DNA of 64,000 nucleotides from Rhodocytophaga rosea (GTDB taxonomy: Bacteria > Bacteroidota > Bacteroidia > Cytophagales > 172606-1): positions 2,067,501 to 2,131,500 of the forward strand of contig NZ_CP048222.1 of the NCBI RefSeq assembly GCF_010119975.1, given 5' to 3'. The notes beneath the pieces are model-generated. The model worked only from the letters and a program-made list of their open reading frames with translations, had not been told where the DNA came from and made no database searches. The first letter of the stretch is position 1, and every line of letters begins with the position of its first letter. Made by a program: the position numbers and the translations under genes. Of this stretch, positions 43,916 through 54,070 are shown piece after piece.

Positions 43916-43965
43916 AAAAAAGCAAACCTGCCGGATTGTATGTGTATCAGCAGGTTTGCTTTTTA
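43916..43965 (+). terminator. Intrinsic terminator after the first carboxylesterase
   Basis: AAAAAGCAAACCTGC pairs with GCAGGTTTGCTTTTT around an 18-base loop and ends in a T-run, about 20 bases after the stop. Confidence 0.9.
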
Positions 43966-44006
43966 CCCTATATTTTTTCCTGCATCTTTATTACCCATTC
44001 TCAAAA

Positions 44007-44882
44007 ATGAAGTTGTTCCGATTATTTTTTCTATTTGTGTTAATAAGCTCTTTCACCCATTCATTTGCGGCCAGAGTAGATACCCTGACTATTCCCAGTG
44101 CGGCCATGAAGAAAAATTACCGGGCTGCTATAGTATTACCAGATTCGTATGCAAAAAGCAAATCCGCTTATCCGGTATTATATCTCTTACATGGCGGCGG
44201 CGGACAGTTCAGCGACTGGCTCAAACAAACCCCGGATAAACAGCTTTTGCACAAACTGGCCGATCAATATCAGATGATAATTATAACGCCGGAAGGTGAA
44301 AAACTGAGTGGCTACCTGGATAGCCCTGTGCAAAAAGACAACCTGTTTGAAACCTATATTACCAAAGAAGTTATCTCCAAGATTGATGAAAGCTACCGTA
44401 CCATCCGCAACCGCAATGGCCGAGTAATTACTGGATTGTCGATGGGCGGACATGGCGCTTTGTATCTGGCTACCCGTCATCCTGATCTTTTTTGTGCGGC
44501 TGGCAGCATGAGTGGGGCCCTGGATTTGAGTCCGGCCAACTGGCGAATTGATCCTCAGTTTGCCGAACGGATCAAACCTGGATTTGAGCGGATTTTAGGC
44601 CCTTATAACAGTAAACCAGATTATTATGCAGCAAATTCGGTTGTAAACATGACGGACCAGATGAAAATTAATGACGTGAAGCTGATTATTGACTGTGGGG
44701 TAGATGATTTTCTGATCGAGCCGAACCGGGAACTACACCGCAGGCTGGTCTACAACAAAGTGGTACATGATTATACGGAACGTCCTGGCGGACACACCTG
44801 GGACTATTGGGAAAATTCTCTGCCCTACCATGTGCTGTTCTTCAGCAAAATTTTAAAAACCAATGGTGTAGCAATTCCTTAA
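44007..44882 (+). CDS. Secreted esterase (esterase D / feruloyl-esterase-like)
   Basis: The protein has 291 residues from the ATG at 44007, where a signal peptide starts (MKLFRLFFLFVLISSFTHSFAA). It is an alpha/beta hydrolase of the putative-esterase family (S-formylglutathione hydrolase, mycolyl transferase, feruloyl esterase group): PVLYLLHGGGGQFSDWL, GLSMGGHGALYLATRHPD with nucleophile Ser145, the acid in IIDCGVDDFL and His in RPGGHTWDYW. It probably removes acyl or aromatic acid groups from polysaccharides in the periplasm. A close paralogue starts 17 bases downstream, so the two are tandem duplicates in one operon. Confidence 0.9.
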   Translation: MKLFRLFFLFVLISSFTHSFAARVDTLTIPSAAMKKNYRAAIVLPDSYAKSKSAYPVLYLLHGGGGQFSDWLKQTPDKQLLHKLADQYQMIIITPEGEKLSGYLDSPVQKDNLFETYITKEVISKIDESYRTIRNRNGRVITGLSMGGHGALYLATRHPDLFCAAGSMSGALDLSPANWRIDPQFAERIKPGFERILGPYNSKPDYYAANSVVNMTDQMKINDVKLIIDCGVDDFLIEPNRELHRRLVYNKVVHDYTERPGGHTWDYWENSLPYHVLFFSKILKTNGVAIP

Positions 44883-44898
44883 ATTGGCTCTTATTCCT

Positions 44899-45773
44899 AT
44901 GAATCTATTGAAAAACTGGCTCCTCGTATGCTGTATAGCTATAGCCTTGCCTTCAGTTGCGGCAAAAGTAGATACCCTGGATATAGCCAGTACCGTAATG
45001 CAGAAGAATATCCGGGCGGCTGTGGTAGTGCCAGATGGTTATAAAAATCGAAAAAACCTTTTCCGGTATTATACCTCTTGCATGGCGGTACCGGTAGTTT
45101 CCGGGACTGGCTTACCAAAACACCAGATAAAACCTTATTACACCGGCTGTCTGATCAATACCAGCTCATTATTGTAACGCCAGATGGCGGACCAACCAGT
45201 TATTATTTCGATAGTCCCCTGGATAGAACCAGCCAGTATGAAACATTTATTTCCAAAGAGCTTTTAGAAAAGATAGAAGGCACCTATCGTACGATTAAAG
45301 ACCGCAAAGGCCGGATGATTGCTGGCTTATCAATGGGAGGGCATGGGGCGATGTATATTTCTACCAGGCACCCGGAAATTTACTGTGCAGCCGGAAGTAT
45401 GAGCGGGGTGATGAACATAAATACGGCTACCTGGAAAGTACCAGCCGATTTTGCCAAGTTACGGTCAGAAAATTTTGCCCGTCTGCTGGGGCCTCCACAA
45501 GATGCCTCTAACCCTTATCCGGAATATACAGCTGTAGGCAGAGTCAACGAATTTAAAGCGAGCGGCCTTAAACTGATTTTTGATTGTGGGGTAGATGATT
45601 TCCTGATCGATACCAACCGGGATTTACACCAACGTCTGGTAGCCAGCCAGATTCCGCATGATTATATTGAGCGGCCAGGCGCACATACCTGGGAATACTG
45701 GGAAAATGCCCTTCCCTATCAGGTTCTGTTTTTCCACAAAGTACTACTGGCAAATGGTGTTGCCATTCAATAG
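44899..45773 (+). pseudogene. Tandem paralogue of the esterase at 44007, interrupted by one -1 frameshift
   Basis: The first frame begins at ATG 44899 with a signal peptide (MNLLKNWLLVCCIAIALPSVAA) and matches the paralogue through VVVPDGYKNRKN. It then leaves frame at six A's (45051-45056). A -1 shift at A-AAA-AAC continues as PFPVLYLLHGGTGSFRDW and onward to 45773 with the nucleophile elbow GLSMGGHGAMY, the acid (FDCGVDDFL) and His (RPGAHTWEYW). One extra A restores a full 291-residue enzyme. The heptamer is in the right phase for ribosomal slippage, but a homopolymer miscall or a recent mutation is as likely. Confidence 0.82.
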
Positions 45774-45877
45774 TTTAATACATGCATACTCAAGTAATCA
45801 ACAAATTTATCTATTTGAGACAATCGCTTTACTAATGACCAATGACTTCTGACCTAATATTAAACCTCTAATAAAAT

Positions 45878-47518
45878 ATGACTCATAAACTTTCTCTCTT
45901 CACTTTACTTCTCCTGTTTCCTATTCTGGCCTGGAGCCAGAATAAAGCCCAATCAACTGCTTCTGCACAGGGGGTAGTGGCCGGAAAGGATGTAGCCGTT
46001 GTACAAACCAATTCTGGCAAAGTACGAGGCTATATTCACAATGGAACCCATACTTTCAAAGGCATTCCTTATGCCAAAGCGGATCGGTTTATGGGTCCTT
46101 CCAAACCAGATTCCTGGGAAGGCATCCGCAGTTCGATGACCTATGGCCCTGTTTGCCCCACTGATCCGACCACTACGGTGAATGACGAAATTGAATTTTC
46201 TTTCCAGCACAACTGGGGCTATACCAATGAAAACTGCCTGACGCTGAATGTCTGGACACCTAAAGTGAACGATAACAAAAAACGGCCGGTGATGGTATGG
46301 TTTCATGGCGGCGGTTTTTCGGCTGGATCTTCTGTAGAATTGCCTTCTTATGATGGGGAACGTCTGACGAAAAAAGATGTGGTGGTAGTAACTGTTAATC
46401 ACCGCCTGAACGTACTCGGTTTTCTGGACCTTTCCGGCTATGGCGATAAATATAAGTCTTCTGCCAATGCCGGTTTAATGGATCTGGTGGCTTCCCTGGA
46501 ATGGGTGAAACAAAATATCAACAATTTTGGTGGCGATCCTAATAATGTAACCATATTCGGCCAGTCTGGGGGCGGCGGCAAAGTTACTTCCCTGATGAAT
46601 GCTCCTTCTGCCAAAGGATTATTCCATAAGGCTATTGTGCAAAGCGGAAGCTATATTACCAGTTTTACCGATCCTTCTGTTTCAAAACTGGTAGGAGCAG
46701 CAATACTGGCAGAGTTAAAACTACAGCCTTCCCAAATTGATTCTCTCCAGAAAATATCCTATGAACAATTGAATGCGGCCGGCAAAAAAGCCCTGCGTAA
46801 AGTAAATGATGACCTGAAAGCACAAGGAAAATCAGTACCAGGTTTCGGCGTAGGCTGGAGTGCTGTACTAGACGGGACTTTCCTGCCCTATCAACCGACT
46901 GAGCCAGCCGCTATTGAGTTATCTAAAAATATTCCGCTGCTAGTTGGTTCTACCAAAACAGAATTTGGTCCCTTCAATCCTACCGTAAGAAATTTATCTT
47001 CGATGGATGCGCTTAAAACAGATTTACAAAAGCGCTATAACAGCAACACAGATGCTTATATAACAGCCGTAAAGAAAGCCTATCCGGAAACTACTTCCCC
47101 TGCCGACTATGCAAATATCGATATCAACTTCCGTTCCCTAGCTATTAAACAGGCCAATGAAAAAGCGGCGATACCTGGCGCTGCGCCGGTGTACATGTAT
47201 CTGTTCACCTGGGCATCTCCGGTAAATGATGGCATATACAAATCAATGCACTGCATGGAACTGCCTTTCGTGTTCGATAATATTGCCCGCTGCGAAGAAA
47301 TGACCGGAGGTGGTAAAGAAGCCTATGCCCTGGCAGAAAAGATGAGCAGTGCATGGGTCAACTTTGCCAGAACTGGCGATCCTAATCATAAAGGTTTACC
47401 CACCTGGCCTAAATTTACGGCTCAAAATGGCGCCAACATGATTTTTGATAACCAGTGCCAGGTAAAAAATAATCATGATCAGGAATTACTGCAATTAGCT
47501 TCTGGCAATAAATTGTAG
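45878..47518 (+). CDS. Secreted type-B carboxylesterase family protein
   Basis: The protein has 546 residues with a signal peptide (MTHKLSLFTLLLLFPILAWSQ). Type-B elements: HTFKGIPYAKADRF, NENCLTLNVWTP, WFHGGGFSAGSS, and the elbow FGQSGGGGK with Ser230, where the usual GESAG is altered to GQSGG. Histidine candidates lie in SMHCMELPFVF near residue 463. The protein differs from the 42266 and 47597 paralogues at many positions, so it probably has its own substrate. It lies 104 bases after the esterase pair on the same strand. Confidence 0.92.
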   Translation: MTHKLSLFTLLLLFPILAWSQNKAQSTASAQGVVAGKDVAVVQTNSGKVRGYIHNGTHTFKGIPYAKADRFMGPSKPDSWEGIRSSMTYGPVCPTDPTTTVNDEIEFSFQHNWGYTNENCLTLNVWTPKVNDNKKRPVMVWFHGGGFSAGSSVELPSYDGERLTKKDVVVVTVNHRLNVLGFLDLSGYGDKYKSSANAGLMDLVASLEWVKQNINNFGGDPNNVTIFGQSGGGGKVTSLMNAPSAKGLFHKAIVQSGSYITSFTDPSVSKLVGAAILAELKLQPSQIDSLQKISYEQLNAAGKKALRKVNDDLKAQGKSVPGFGVGWSAVLDGTFLPYQPTEPAAIELSKNIPLLVGSTKTEFGPFNPTVRNLSSMDALKTDLQKRYNSNTDAYITAVKKAYPETTSPADYANIDINFRSLAIKQANEKAAIPGAAPVYMYLFTWASPVNDGIYKSMHCMELPFVFDNIARCEEMTGGGKEAYALAEKMSSAWVNFARTGDPNHKGLPTWPKFTAQNGANMIFDNQCQVKNNHDQELLQLASGNKL

Positions 47519-47596
47519 TAAACTGGTAACCAAAAGAACTCATCCATAGGAAACTATTGGTGAGTTCAATATTTATTTGTCCACCAATCTATTGAT

Positions 47597-49150
47597 ATGA
47601 TGCTACGCTCCTTTCTGTTACTCACGCTGGGTTTCGTATGTGTGATGGCTTTACTCTCCTTTACGCCTCCAATTGCCGATCTTTCTACAGTTAAAACAGA
47701 GGCAGGCCTGGTATCCGGCACCAAAAACGCAGCCGGTGATATACAGATTTTCAGAGGAATCCCTTTTGCTGCTCCGCCCCTGGAAGAGTTACGCTGGAAA
47801 GCACCACAGCCGGTAAAATCCTGGACCGGTGTAAAAAAGTGTGAAACCTTTGGTCCCAGTCCGATGCAGGGAGAGCCTAAACCGTTTAGTATGTGGTCAG
47901 AAGAGTTTCTCATACCCAAAGAGCCTATCAGCGAAGATTGCTTGTATCTGAATGTGTGGACTGGAGCCAAATCAGCTACAGAAAAACGTCCGGTGCTGGT
48001 GTGGATTTATGGAGGCGGTTTTTCAAGCGGTGGAACGGCCGTGCCTATTTATGACGGAGAGGCACTGGCTAAAAAAGGAGTGGTATTCGTTAGTATTAAT
48101 TACCGAGTAGGCATATTCGGCTTTTTCGCTCATCCAGAACTGACTAAAGGATCCGTAAAGAATGCTTCCGGAAACTACGGATTGATGGATCAGATTGCTG
48201 GGTTACAGTGGGTACAAAAAAATATTGCTGCCTTCGGAGGCGATCCTAAAAATGTCACCATTGCCGGACAGTCTGCTGGCTCGATGAGTGTAAATGCGCT
48301 GGTTGCTTCGCCTCTGGCTAAGAATCTTTTCCAGAAAGCCATTGCCCAAAGTGGGGCTAATTTTTCGAGAGGCAGTGCAAGCCTGCAACAAGCAGAAGCT
48401 GAAGGTGAGAAAATTGCAAAAGCCCTGAATGTGGCTTCGCTTTCCGAACTCAGAAATAAGCCTGCAGAAGAATTGATGAAACAAGCACAGGGATTACGGG
48501 GACCCATTATTGATGGATATGTATTGCCGGAAACCATTGCCAGCATCTTTGCGGCAGGCAAACAAAATAAAGTCGCTCTACTTACCGGCTGGAATGAAAA
48601 CGAAGGATTAATGTTTGGCCCAATGAAAAATGCTGCTGATTTCCGCAAGAATGCTGAAGAACAGTATGGAACCCAGGCAAGTACTTTCCTCCAGTTGTAT
48701 CCGGCTACCAGCGACTCTGTTGCGGCTGCATCACAGTTGAATTTGTCCAGAGACATGATTTTTGGGGTACAGAATTATACCTGGGCCAATGTGCAAAACA
48801 AACAGGGTAATGCAAATGTGTATGTATACCGTTTCACCAGAAAAGTACCGGCAACCGGCGAGTATGTAAAATATGGCGCTTTCCATACCGGTGAAGTTCC
48901 CTATGCCTATGATAATCTTAAATTTGTAAACCGTCCCTGGCAACCGGTAGATCATGAACTGGCCAGAGTGATGTCGTCGTACTGGGTGAATTTTATCACT
49001 TCTGGTAATCCCAACGGCAAAGGTTTGCCTAATTGGCCAGCTTATACGGTTCAAGGAAAACAGATTATGCTGTTGGGCGACAAACCAGTGGCGGCTCCTC
49101 TACCAGATGCTGCCAACTTAGATTTCATTCAAGCGAGTATGAATAAATAG
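47597..49150 (+). CDS. Secreted type-B carboxylesterase/lipase family protein
   Basis: The protein has 517 residues with an N-terminal hydrophobic segment (LRSFLLLTLGFVCVMALLSF). Type-B elements: FRGIPFAAPPLEELRW, SEDCLYLNVWTG, WIYGGGFSSGGTA, GNYGLMDQIAGLQWVQKNIAAFGGDP and the elbow AGQSAGS with Ser226. The His lies in GAFHTGEVPYAYDNL. It is most similar to the 42266 gene and is likely a duplicate. It ends the esterase block, and a bounded repeat element follows. Confidence 0.93.
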   Translation: MMLRSFLLLTLGFVCVMALLSFTPPIADLSTVKTEAGLVSGTKNAAGDIQIFRGIPFAAPPLEELRWKAPQPVKSWTGVKKCETFGPSPMQGEPKPFSMWSEEFLIPKEPISEDCLYLNVWTGAKSATEKRPVLVWIYGGGFSSGGTAVPIYDGEALAKKGVVFVSINYRVGIFGFFAHPELTKGSVKNASGNYGLMDQIAGLQWVQKNIAAFGGDPKNVTIAGQSAGSMSVNALVASPLAKNLFQKAIAQSGANFSRGSASLQQAEAEGEKIAKALNVASLSELRNKPAEELMKQAQGLRGPIIDGYVLPETIASIFAAGKQNKVALLTGWNENEGLMFGPMKNAADFRKNAEEQYGTQASTFLQLYPATSDSVAAASQLNLSRDMIFGVQNYTWANVQNKQGNANVYVYRFTRKVPATGEYVKYGAFHTGEVPYAYDNLKFVNRPWQPVDHELARVMSSYWVNFITSGNPNGKGLPNWPAYTVQGKQIMLLGDKPVAAPLPDAANLDFIQASMNK

Positions 49151-49216
49151 TAGTGCGGCAAGGAAAGTAATAGTACAATTATCGTGAAGTTTTCAATTAT
49201 TAAGTACTGTGATTTA

Positions 49217-49610
49217 CTTACGCCGTCCTTACTTTCTTTGTCATTGCTACAAAGAAAGTAAGCAAAGAAAGATCTAGAAAAAACAATGCTTCCCCGCTCA
49301 AGGCCTACGCATTGCCCGCTGTTTTTTCAGGCCATCACGCATGGAATTTTTGTTTGATTTTTTATTAAACAACAATATATACCCTTAATTATAACTATAG
49401 GCAAAGAAAGAGTGCGGCTGATGGTGCAGCAACAGTGTGGCCGGTTTTGGCCTGTGCGATGGCCGGAGGTTTGAGCGATGATTTTATCTGGTGTAAAACA
49501 GGCTTTGTTGGTGCGGCCACAACTGAGTTGGTTCTCTTCGCATTCACATGCTCGAGAATCTTTTGTTACTTTTATTTTGGGCAAGCAAAATAAAAGTAAG
49601 ACGGCGTAAG
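49217..49610. mobile_element. 394-bp element with terminal inverted repeats (MITE-like or structured intergenic repeat)
   Basis: The stretch begins with CTTACGCCGTC (49217-49227) and ends with its inverse (49600-49610). Each end carries a hairpin: a 14-bp stem at 49228-49241/49249-49262 and another at 49566-49579/49586-49599. The inside holds TGTGGCC (49436-49442) mirrored as GGCCACA (49515-49521) and A-run/T-run repeats. No reading frame of note and no target duplication are visible. It is probably a nonautonomous mobile or repeated element. Copies elsewhere in the genome cannot be seen here. The rest of 49151-49749 holds nothing recognisable. Confidence 0.6.
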
Positions 49611-49749
49611 AGATGATGTCGCCAAATTTAATTCACAAATATAACTTGCTGAATCTTCGAATTCACATTAAAATTTAATATCTACACAATTCCATATAAG
49701 CAACCTCATTTCTATGTATATTCAATTTGTTTAGACTTCTACACTACCT

Positions 49750-51366
49750 ATGAAAACCACAACCTTAAACCGGAGAGATTTTTTAAAACAAACAGGCATA
49801 GGAATAGCCGGACTCAGTCTGGTTACCTGGTTTCCGGGCGCTTACGCCCATGACCTGAAAAAAACCAGTGGACTTGCCCGGAGTATACCAGAGTTACAAG
49901 GACTTTCTTCTGCGCAAATTCTATCATTTATTGAAGCGGTAGAAAAAGCCAATCTGGGATTACATAGCCTGATGATTGTGCGGCATGGCAAAGTGATTGC
50001 CGAAGGCTGGTGGGACCCTTACCGAGCCGATCTTAAACATACGCTATTTTCTCTGAGCAAAAGCTTTACCTCCACAGCCATTGGCTTTGCCGTAGCAGAA
50101 GGAAAGTTAACAGTAGAAGACAAAGTAGTCTCATTTTTTCCGGAAGAAAAACCAGAAACCGTGAGTGAAAACCTGGCTGCCATGCGCATTAAAGATTTGC
50201 TCACCATGTCTACTGGCCATGAGAAAGATACATTGGGTCCTTTGCTGGGCGAAACGCAGTGTTGCTGGGTAAAACGTTTTCTTTCGCTGCCAGTAGAACG
50301 CAAACCGGGTACCCACTTTTTATATAACACTGGCGCCACTTATATGCTGTCGGCCATCCTGCAGAAAGTGACCAACACGCATTTATTAGACTACCTGATA
50401 CCCCGATTATTTAAACCGCTAGGCATACAGGGTGCTGACTGGGAGAAAGACCCGGATGGAATCGATACCGGAGGGTTTGGGCTTCGCCTTGCCACAGAAG
50501 ATATTGCCAAATTTGGCCAGTTATATCTGCAAAAAGGCATCTGGAATGGCAAACAACTATTACCGGCAACATGGATTGAGGAGGCTACTTCTTTCCAGGT
50601 AGATAATGCGCCACCTACCGGAAAAACCACCGAGCACGACTGGAACCAGGGATATGGATACCAGTTCTGGCGGTGCCGGCACAATGCTTACCGGGGTGAC
50701 GGAGCTATGGGCCAGTACTGCATTGTAATGCAAGAGCAGGACGCGGTAATTGCCATCACCAGTGAGACACATGACATGCAGGCTGTTATGGACAAGGTTT
50801 GGGAGATTCTATTGCCCAACATGAAGAATACAGCGCTTCCGCAGGATAGCAAGGCATATGATATTCTCAAACAAAAACTGGCCTCTCTTACTTTACTCCC
50901 GGCAAGCACGAATACCACTTCCCCACTCATTGCGGCTATTTCCGGAAAAAGATACAAGATGAAAGAAAATACGCTTCATACGGATGCGGTTTCATTCACC
51001 TTTCAAAAGAATAACTGCACGTTCAAATTAAAAGATGCACAGGGAGAACATACGATTGTATGTGGCTTGAATCAGTGGATAAAGGCAGAAACTATGATGC
51101 CTGGCGATCCGCCAAAACTGGTGCCCTTAAAAAATAAAATGGATACGAGCAAAGTGAAAGTGGCTGCCGTAGGTTCCTGGATAGATGCCGATACGTTCAT
51201 GATGACCTGGAACTTTTACGAAACACCTCATTCAGATGTAGTTACTTGCCATTTCAGCAACGATACGTTGCGGATGGAGTTTATCAATAGTGTAGATTCT
51301 AAAGCCAGAAATAAAAAAGAACCCAGACTCATACTGGAAGGACAGATGGAAGCAATGAAAGGTTAA
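49750..51366 (+). CDS. Secreted serine hydrolase of the beta-lactamase/class C family
   Basis: The protein has 538 residues. The N terminus has a Tat signal (LNRRDFLKQTGIGIAGLSLV). The catalytic domain (about 45-380) has S101-x-x-K104 in FSLSKSFTSTA and YNTGA from residue 192. The RDRHD-like loop and ATEDIAKFGQLYLQKG segment follow the class C / DD-peptidase pattern. The last 150 residues form a lipocalin-like beta domain (YKMKENTLHTDAVSF) seen in many secreted members. Substrates of the group include esters, peptides and beta-lactams, and an esterase role fits the neighbouring genes. It lies ahead of the CitMHS carrier with an 82-base gap. Confidence 0.88.
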   Translation: MKTTTLNRRDFLKQTGIGIAGLSLVTWFPGAYAHDLKKTSGLARSIPELQGLSSAQILSFIEAVEKANLGLHSLMIVRHGKVIAEGWWDPYRADLKHTLFSLSKSFTSTAIGFAVAEGKLTVEDKVVSFFPEEKPETVSENLAAMRIKDLLTMSTGHEKDTLGPLLGETQCCWVKRFLSLPVERKPGTHFLYNTGATYMLSAILQKVTNTHLLDYLIPRLFKPLGIQGADWEKDPDGIDTGGFGLRLATEDIAKFGQLYLQKGIWNGKQLLPATWIEEATSFQVDNAPPTGKTTEHDWNQGYGYQFWRCRHNAYRGDGAMGQYCIVMQEQDAVIAITSETHDMQAVMDKVWEILLPNMKNTALPQDSKAYDILKQKLASLTLLPASTNTTSPLIAAISGKRYKMKENTLHTDAVSFTFQKNNCTFKLKDAQGEHTIVCGLNQWIKAETMMPGDPPKLVPLKNKMDTSKVKVAAVGSWIDADTFMMTWNFYETPHSDVVTCHFSNDTLRMEFINSVDSKARNKKEPRLILEGQMEAMKG

Positions 51367-51448
51367 AGGTTTTCCCATTCAATTATAGAATTCATACATA
51401 GCACTGATCATTTTTTGTAGAAGATATATTCCCATAATCTAAGTTGAT

Positions 51449-52744
51449 ATGCTTGCTTTTCTGGGTCTTTTGACCATTGTTCTGCTGTTAATTCTGGTGA
51501 TGGGGAAATTTATGTCACCTGTAGTGGCTTTAATTGTCGTTCCTATCGCAACAGCACTCATGGGAGGCTTTACAGCGGAGATTCTGACGTTTATTACAGA
51601 CGGCATAAAAACGATCTCCACTACAGCCGTTATGTTCATCTTTGCTATCTTGTTTTTTGGGGTATTGATGGATGCCGGCACCTTCAATCCCATTATTTCC
51701 AGGCTCTTAAAAATAGCAGGCAATGATCCTACCAGAATTACAGTAGTTACGGCCATCCTCGCTATGATTGTACACCTGGATGGATCTGGCGCTGTTACCT
51801 TCCTGGTAACCATACCTGCGTTGCTTCCTTTGTATGATGCGCTCAGCATGAGACGAACGACGCTGGCTACTATTGTGGCACTGTCGGCAGGAACGATGAA
51901 TATTTTGCCCTGGGGCGGACCTACCATCCGGGCGGCAACAGCTTTGGAGGTTCAGGTTACACAACTGTTCAACCCTTTACTGGTACCAGTTTTTGTTGGT
52001 CTGCTTACGGTTCTGGGTATTTCTTATTTTTTAGGGGTAAAAGAAAGAAAATATGTAAAGGTGCCGGAAGGGAATAGTTCAGAAACCTCAATTAAGGCAG
52101 CATCAAAACTTAATACTTTAGTGCGTCCTAAATTATTGTGGTTTAATATAGGGGTGATTATATTATCAATTGCCGTACTGATCTCTGCTGTGGCTCCGCC
52201 GCATATTATTTTCATGATCGCCTTTGCTATTGCTATCAGTGTAAATTATCCGAATCTGAACGACCAGCGGGAACGGATAGATGCACATGCGAAAGCAGCC
52301 TTGTTGATGGCAAGTATATTATTCGCTGCTGGTTGTTTCACGGGCATCCTGAAAGGTTCTGGGATGATTGATGCCATGGCCACTTCTGCTGTAAAAGTCA
52401 TCCCTGAAGTTGTAGGGAATCACCTTGCCTTGGTTACAGGTTTACTTTCGATGCCGGCCAGTCTGCTGTTCGACCCGGATTCTTTTTATTTTGGGGTCTT
52501 GCCATTGTTAGGCACTACGGCTGCTCATTTTGGAGGTGAAAGTATAGAAGTAGGCCGGGCAGCTATTATTGGTCAAATGACCACTGGTTTTCCGGTAAGT
52601 CCTCTCACTGGCTCTACCTTTCTGCTGATCGGGCTTACCGGCGTAGATTTGGGAGAACATCAGCGCAAAACCATTCCTTACGCTTTTGTTGTTACCATGG
52701 TGATGCTATTTTTCTCGCTTTTGCTGGGCGTTATTCGTTTTTGA
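51449..52744 (+). CDS. CitMHS-family carboxylate transporter
   Basis: The protein has 431 residues with about 11-12 membrane helices (LAFLGLLTIVLLLILVM, TTAVMFIFAILFFGVLM, VVGNHLALVTGLLSMP). The family imports citrate or similar dicarboxylates and tricarboxylates as metal complexes with protons. Typical family elements include HLDGSGAVTFLVTIPALLPLYD, NILPWGGPTIRAATAL and SPLTGSTFLLIGLTGVDLGEHQR. It is followed after 3 bases by the AtuA gene, so it belongs to that operon. The true substrate may be an acid released by the upstream esterases, but this is inference. Confidence 0.9.
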   Translation: MLAFLGLLTIVLLLILVMGKFMSPVVALIVVPIATALMGGFTAEILTFITDGIKTISTTAVMFIFAILFFGVLMDAGTFNPIISRLLKIAGNDPTRITVVTAILAMIVHLDGSGAVTFLVTIPALLPLYDALSMRRTTLATIVALSAGTMNILPWGGPTIRAATALEVQVTQLFNPLLVPVFVGLLTVLGISYFLGVKERKYVKVPEGNSSETSIKAASKLNTLVRPKLLWFNIGVIILSIAVLISAVAPPHIIFMIAFAIAISVNYPNLNDQRERIDAHAKAALLMASILFAAGCFTGILKGSGMIDAMATSAVKVIPEVVGNHLALVTGLLSMPASLLFDPDSFYFGVLPLLGTTAAHFGGESIEVGRAAIIGQMTTGFPVSPLTGSTFLLIGLTGVDLGEHQRKTIPYAFVVTMVMLFFSLLLGVIRF

Positions 52745-52747
52745 CCT

Positions 52748-54070
52748 ATGAAAGATAAACTCAGAATCGGGTGCGGCGCAGGTTTTTCGGGCGATAGATT
52801 AGAACCTGCCATTATTCTTGCCGAAAAGGGAGATCTGGATTATCTGGTGCTGGAATGTCTGGCAGAACGGACGATTGCCCTGGCGCAAAAACGGAAATTA
52901 CAAGATATAAGTAAGGGTTATGATCCTTTGCTGGAACGCAGGATAGAATCCTTATTACTCATTCTTAAACGAAATAATGTTAGGTTAATCACGAATATGG
53001 GAGCGGCCAATCCGATAGTAGCTGCCCAGGTTATTTGCCAGATTGCCAGTCGTTTGGGTATTTCTGTACGTGTGGCTGCGATTACCGGCGATGATGTATT
53101 TTCGCAACTGACCGGAGAAGAAACCGCTTTGGAAACAGGCAAACCACTCAAAGCATCTGGCTCGTTAATTTCAGCGAATGCCTATTTGGGAATTGATGCC
53201 TTGGTGCCAGCCTTGTCTACAGATGCAGATATAATTATTACTGGCCGGGTGGCCGATCCATCTTTATTTGTCGCTCCTTTGGTACATGAGTTTGGATGGT
53301 CTCAACAGGATTATGAAAAGCTTGGGCAAGGAACGGTAATTGGGCATTTACTTGAATGTGCCGGACAGTTAACCGGTGGCTATTTTGCTGATCCCAGTAA
53401 AAAAGATGTTCCGGATTTTGCTCAGTTAGGTCATCCGATTGCAGAAGTTTCCCCGGATGGAACAGCAATTTTTAGCAAAGTAGCAGGAACTGGTGGTTTA
53501 CTTACGACCGCTACTGCCAAAGAACAATTATTATATGAAGTAATGGACCCTGGCCAGTATATCACGCCAGATGTTGTAGCTGATTTTACAGGCGTATATA
53601 TCCAGGGAGCAGGTGTTAACCAGATCAAAGCATGGGGTGGAAGTGGCAAACAGCAACCATCTACCTTAAAAGTAAGTGTAGGCTATGCAGCAGGTTTTGT
53701 GGGAGAAGGCGAAATTTCTTATGCCGGTTCCAATGCCCTAGGCCGGGCACAGTTAGCCGGTGAAGTGATTAAACAAAGGCTCAAAGATTCATTTCCTGAC
53801 TTACGGATAGATTATATCGGGAGCACTTCCGTTCACCGGAAAACATTTGGCGAACATTTGGCACCCTATGAAGTTCGTTTACGGGTGGCCGGAAAGGCAA
53901 GTACAGCAGCACAGGCTGCACTCATCGGTGAGGAAGTAGAAGCGTTGTATACAAACGGCCCAGCCGGTGGTGGAGGTGCCAGAAAATATATTAATGAAGT
54001 AGTGGGAATAGTTTCTACCCTGATTGCCCGTGAGAAAGTTCATCCCACTGTTACCTTACTGCACACATGA
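52748..54070 (+). CDS. AtuA family protein (acyclic terpene utilisation, DUF1446)
   Basis: The protein has 440 residues. The opening IGCGAGFSGDRLEPAIILAEKGDLDYLVLECLAERT is diagnostic of the AtuA/DUF1446 family. Other elements are TNMGAANPIVAAQ, SANAYLGIDALVPAL, GRVADPSLFVAPL and TGGYFADPSKKDVPDFA. The family is required for growth on acyclic terpenes such as citronellol in Pseudomonas, where its reaction is still not clear. There is no signal peptide. It sits 3 bases after the CitMHS carrier and overlaps the next gene by ATGA, so the three are translated together. Confidence 0.9.
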   Translation: MKDKLRIGCGAGFSGDRLEPAIILAEKGDLDYLVLECLAERTIALAQKRKLQDISKGYDPLLERRIESLLLILKRNNVRLITNMGAANPIVAAQVICQIASRLGISVRVAAITGDDVFSQLTGEETALETGKPLKASGSLISANAYLGIDALVPALSTDADIIITGRVADPSLFVAPLVHEFGWSQQDYEKLGQGTVIGHLLECAGQLTGGYFADPSKKDVPDFAQLGHPIAEVSPDGTAIFSKVAGTGGLLTTATAKEQLLYEVMDPGQYITPDVVADFTGVYIQGAGVNQIKAWGGSGKQQPSTLKVSVGYAAGFVGEGEISYAGSNALGRAQLAGEVIKQRLKDSFPDLRIDYIGSTSVHRKTFGEHLAPYEVRLRVAGKASTAAQAALIGEEVEALYTNGPAGGGGARKYINEVVGIVSTLIAREKVHPTVTLLHT

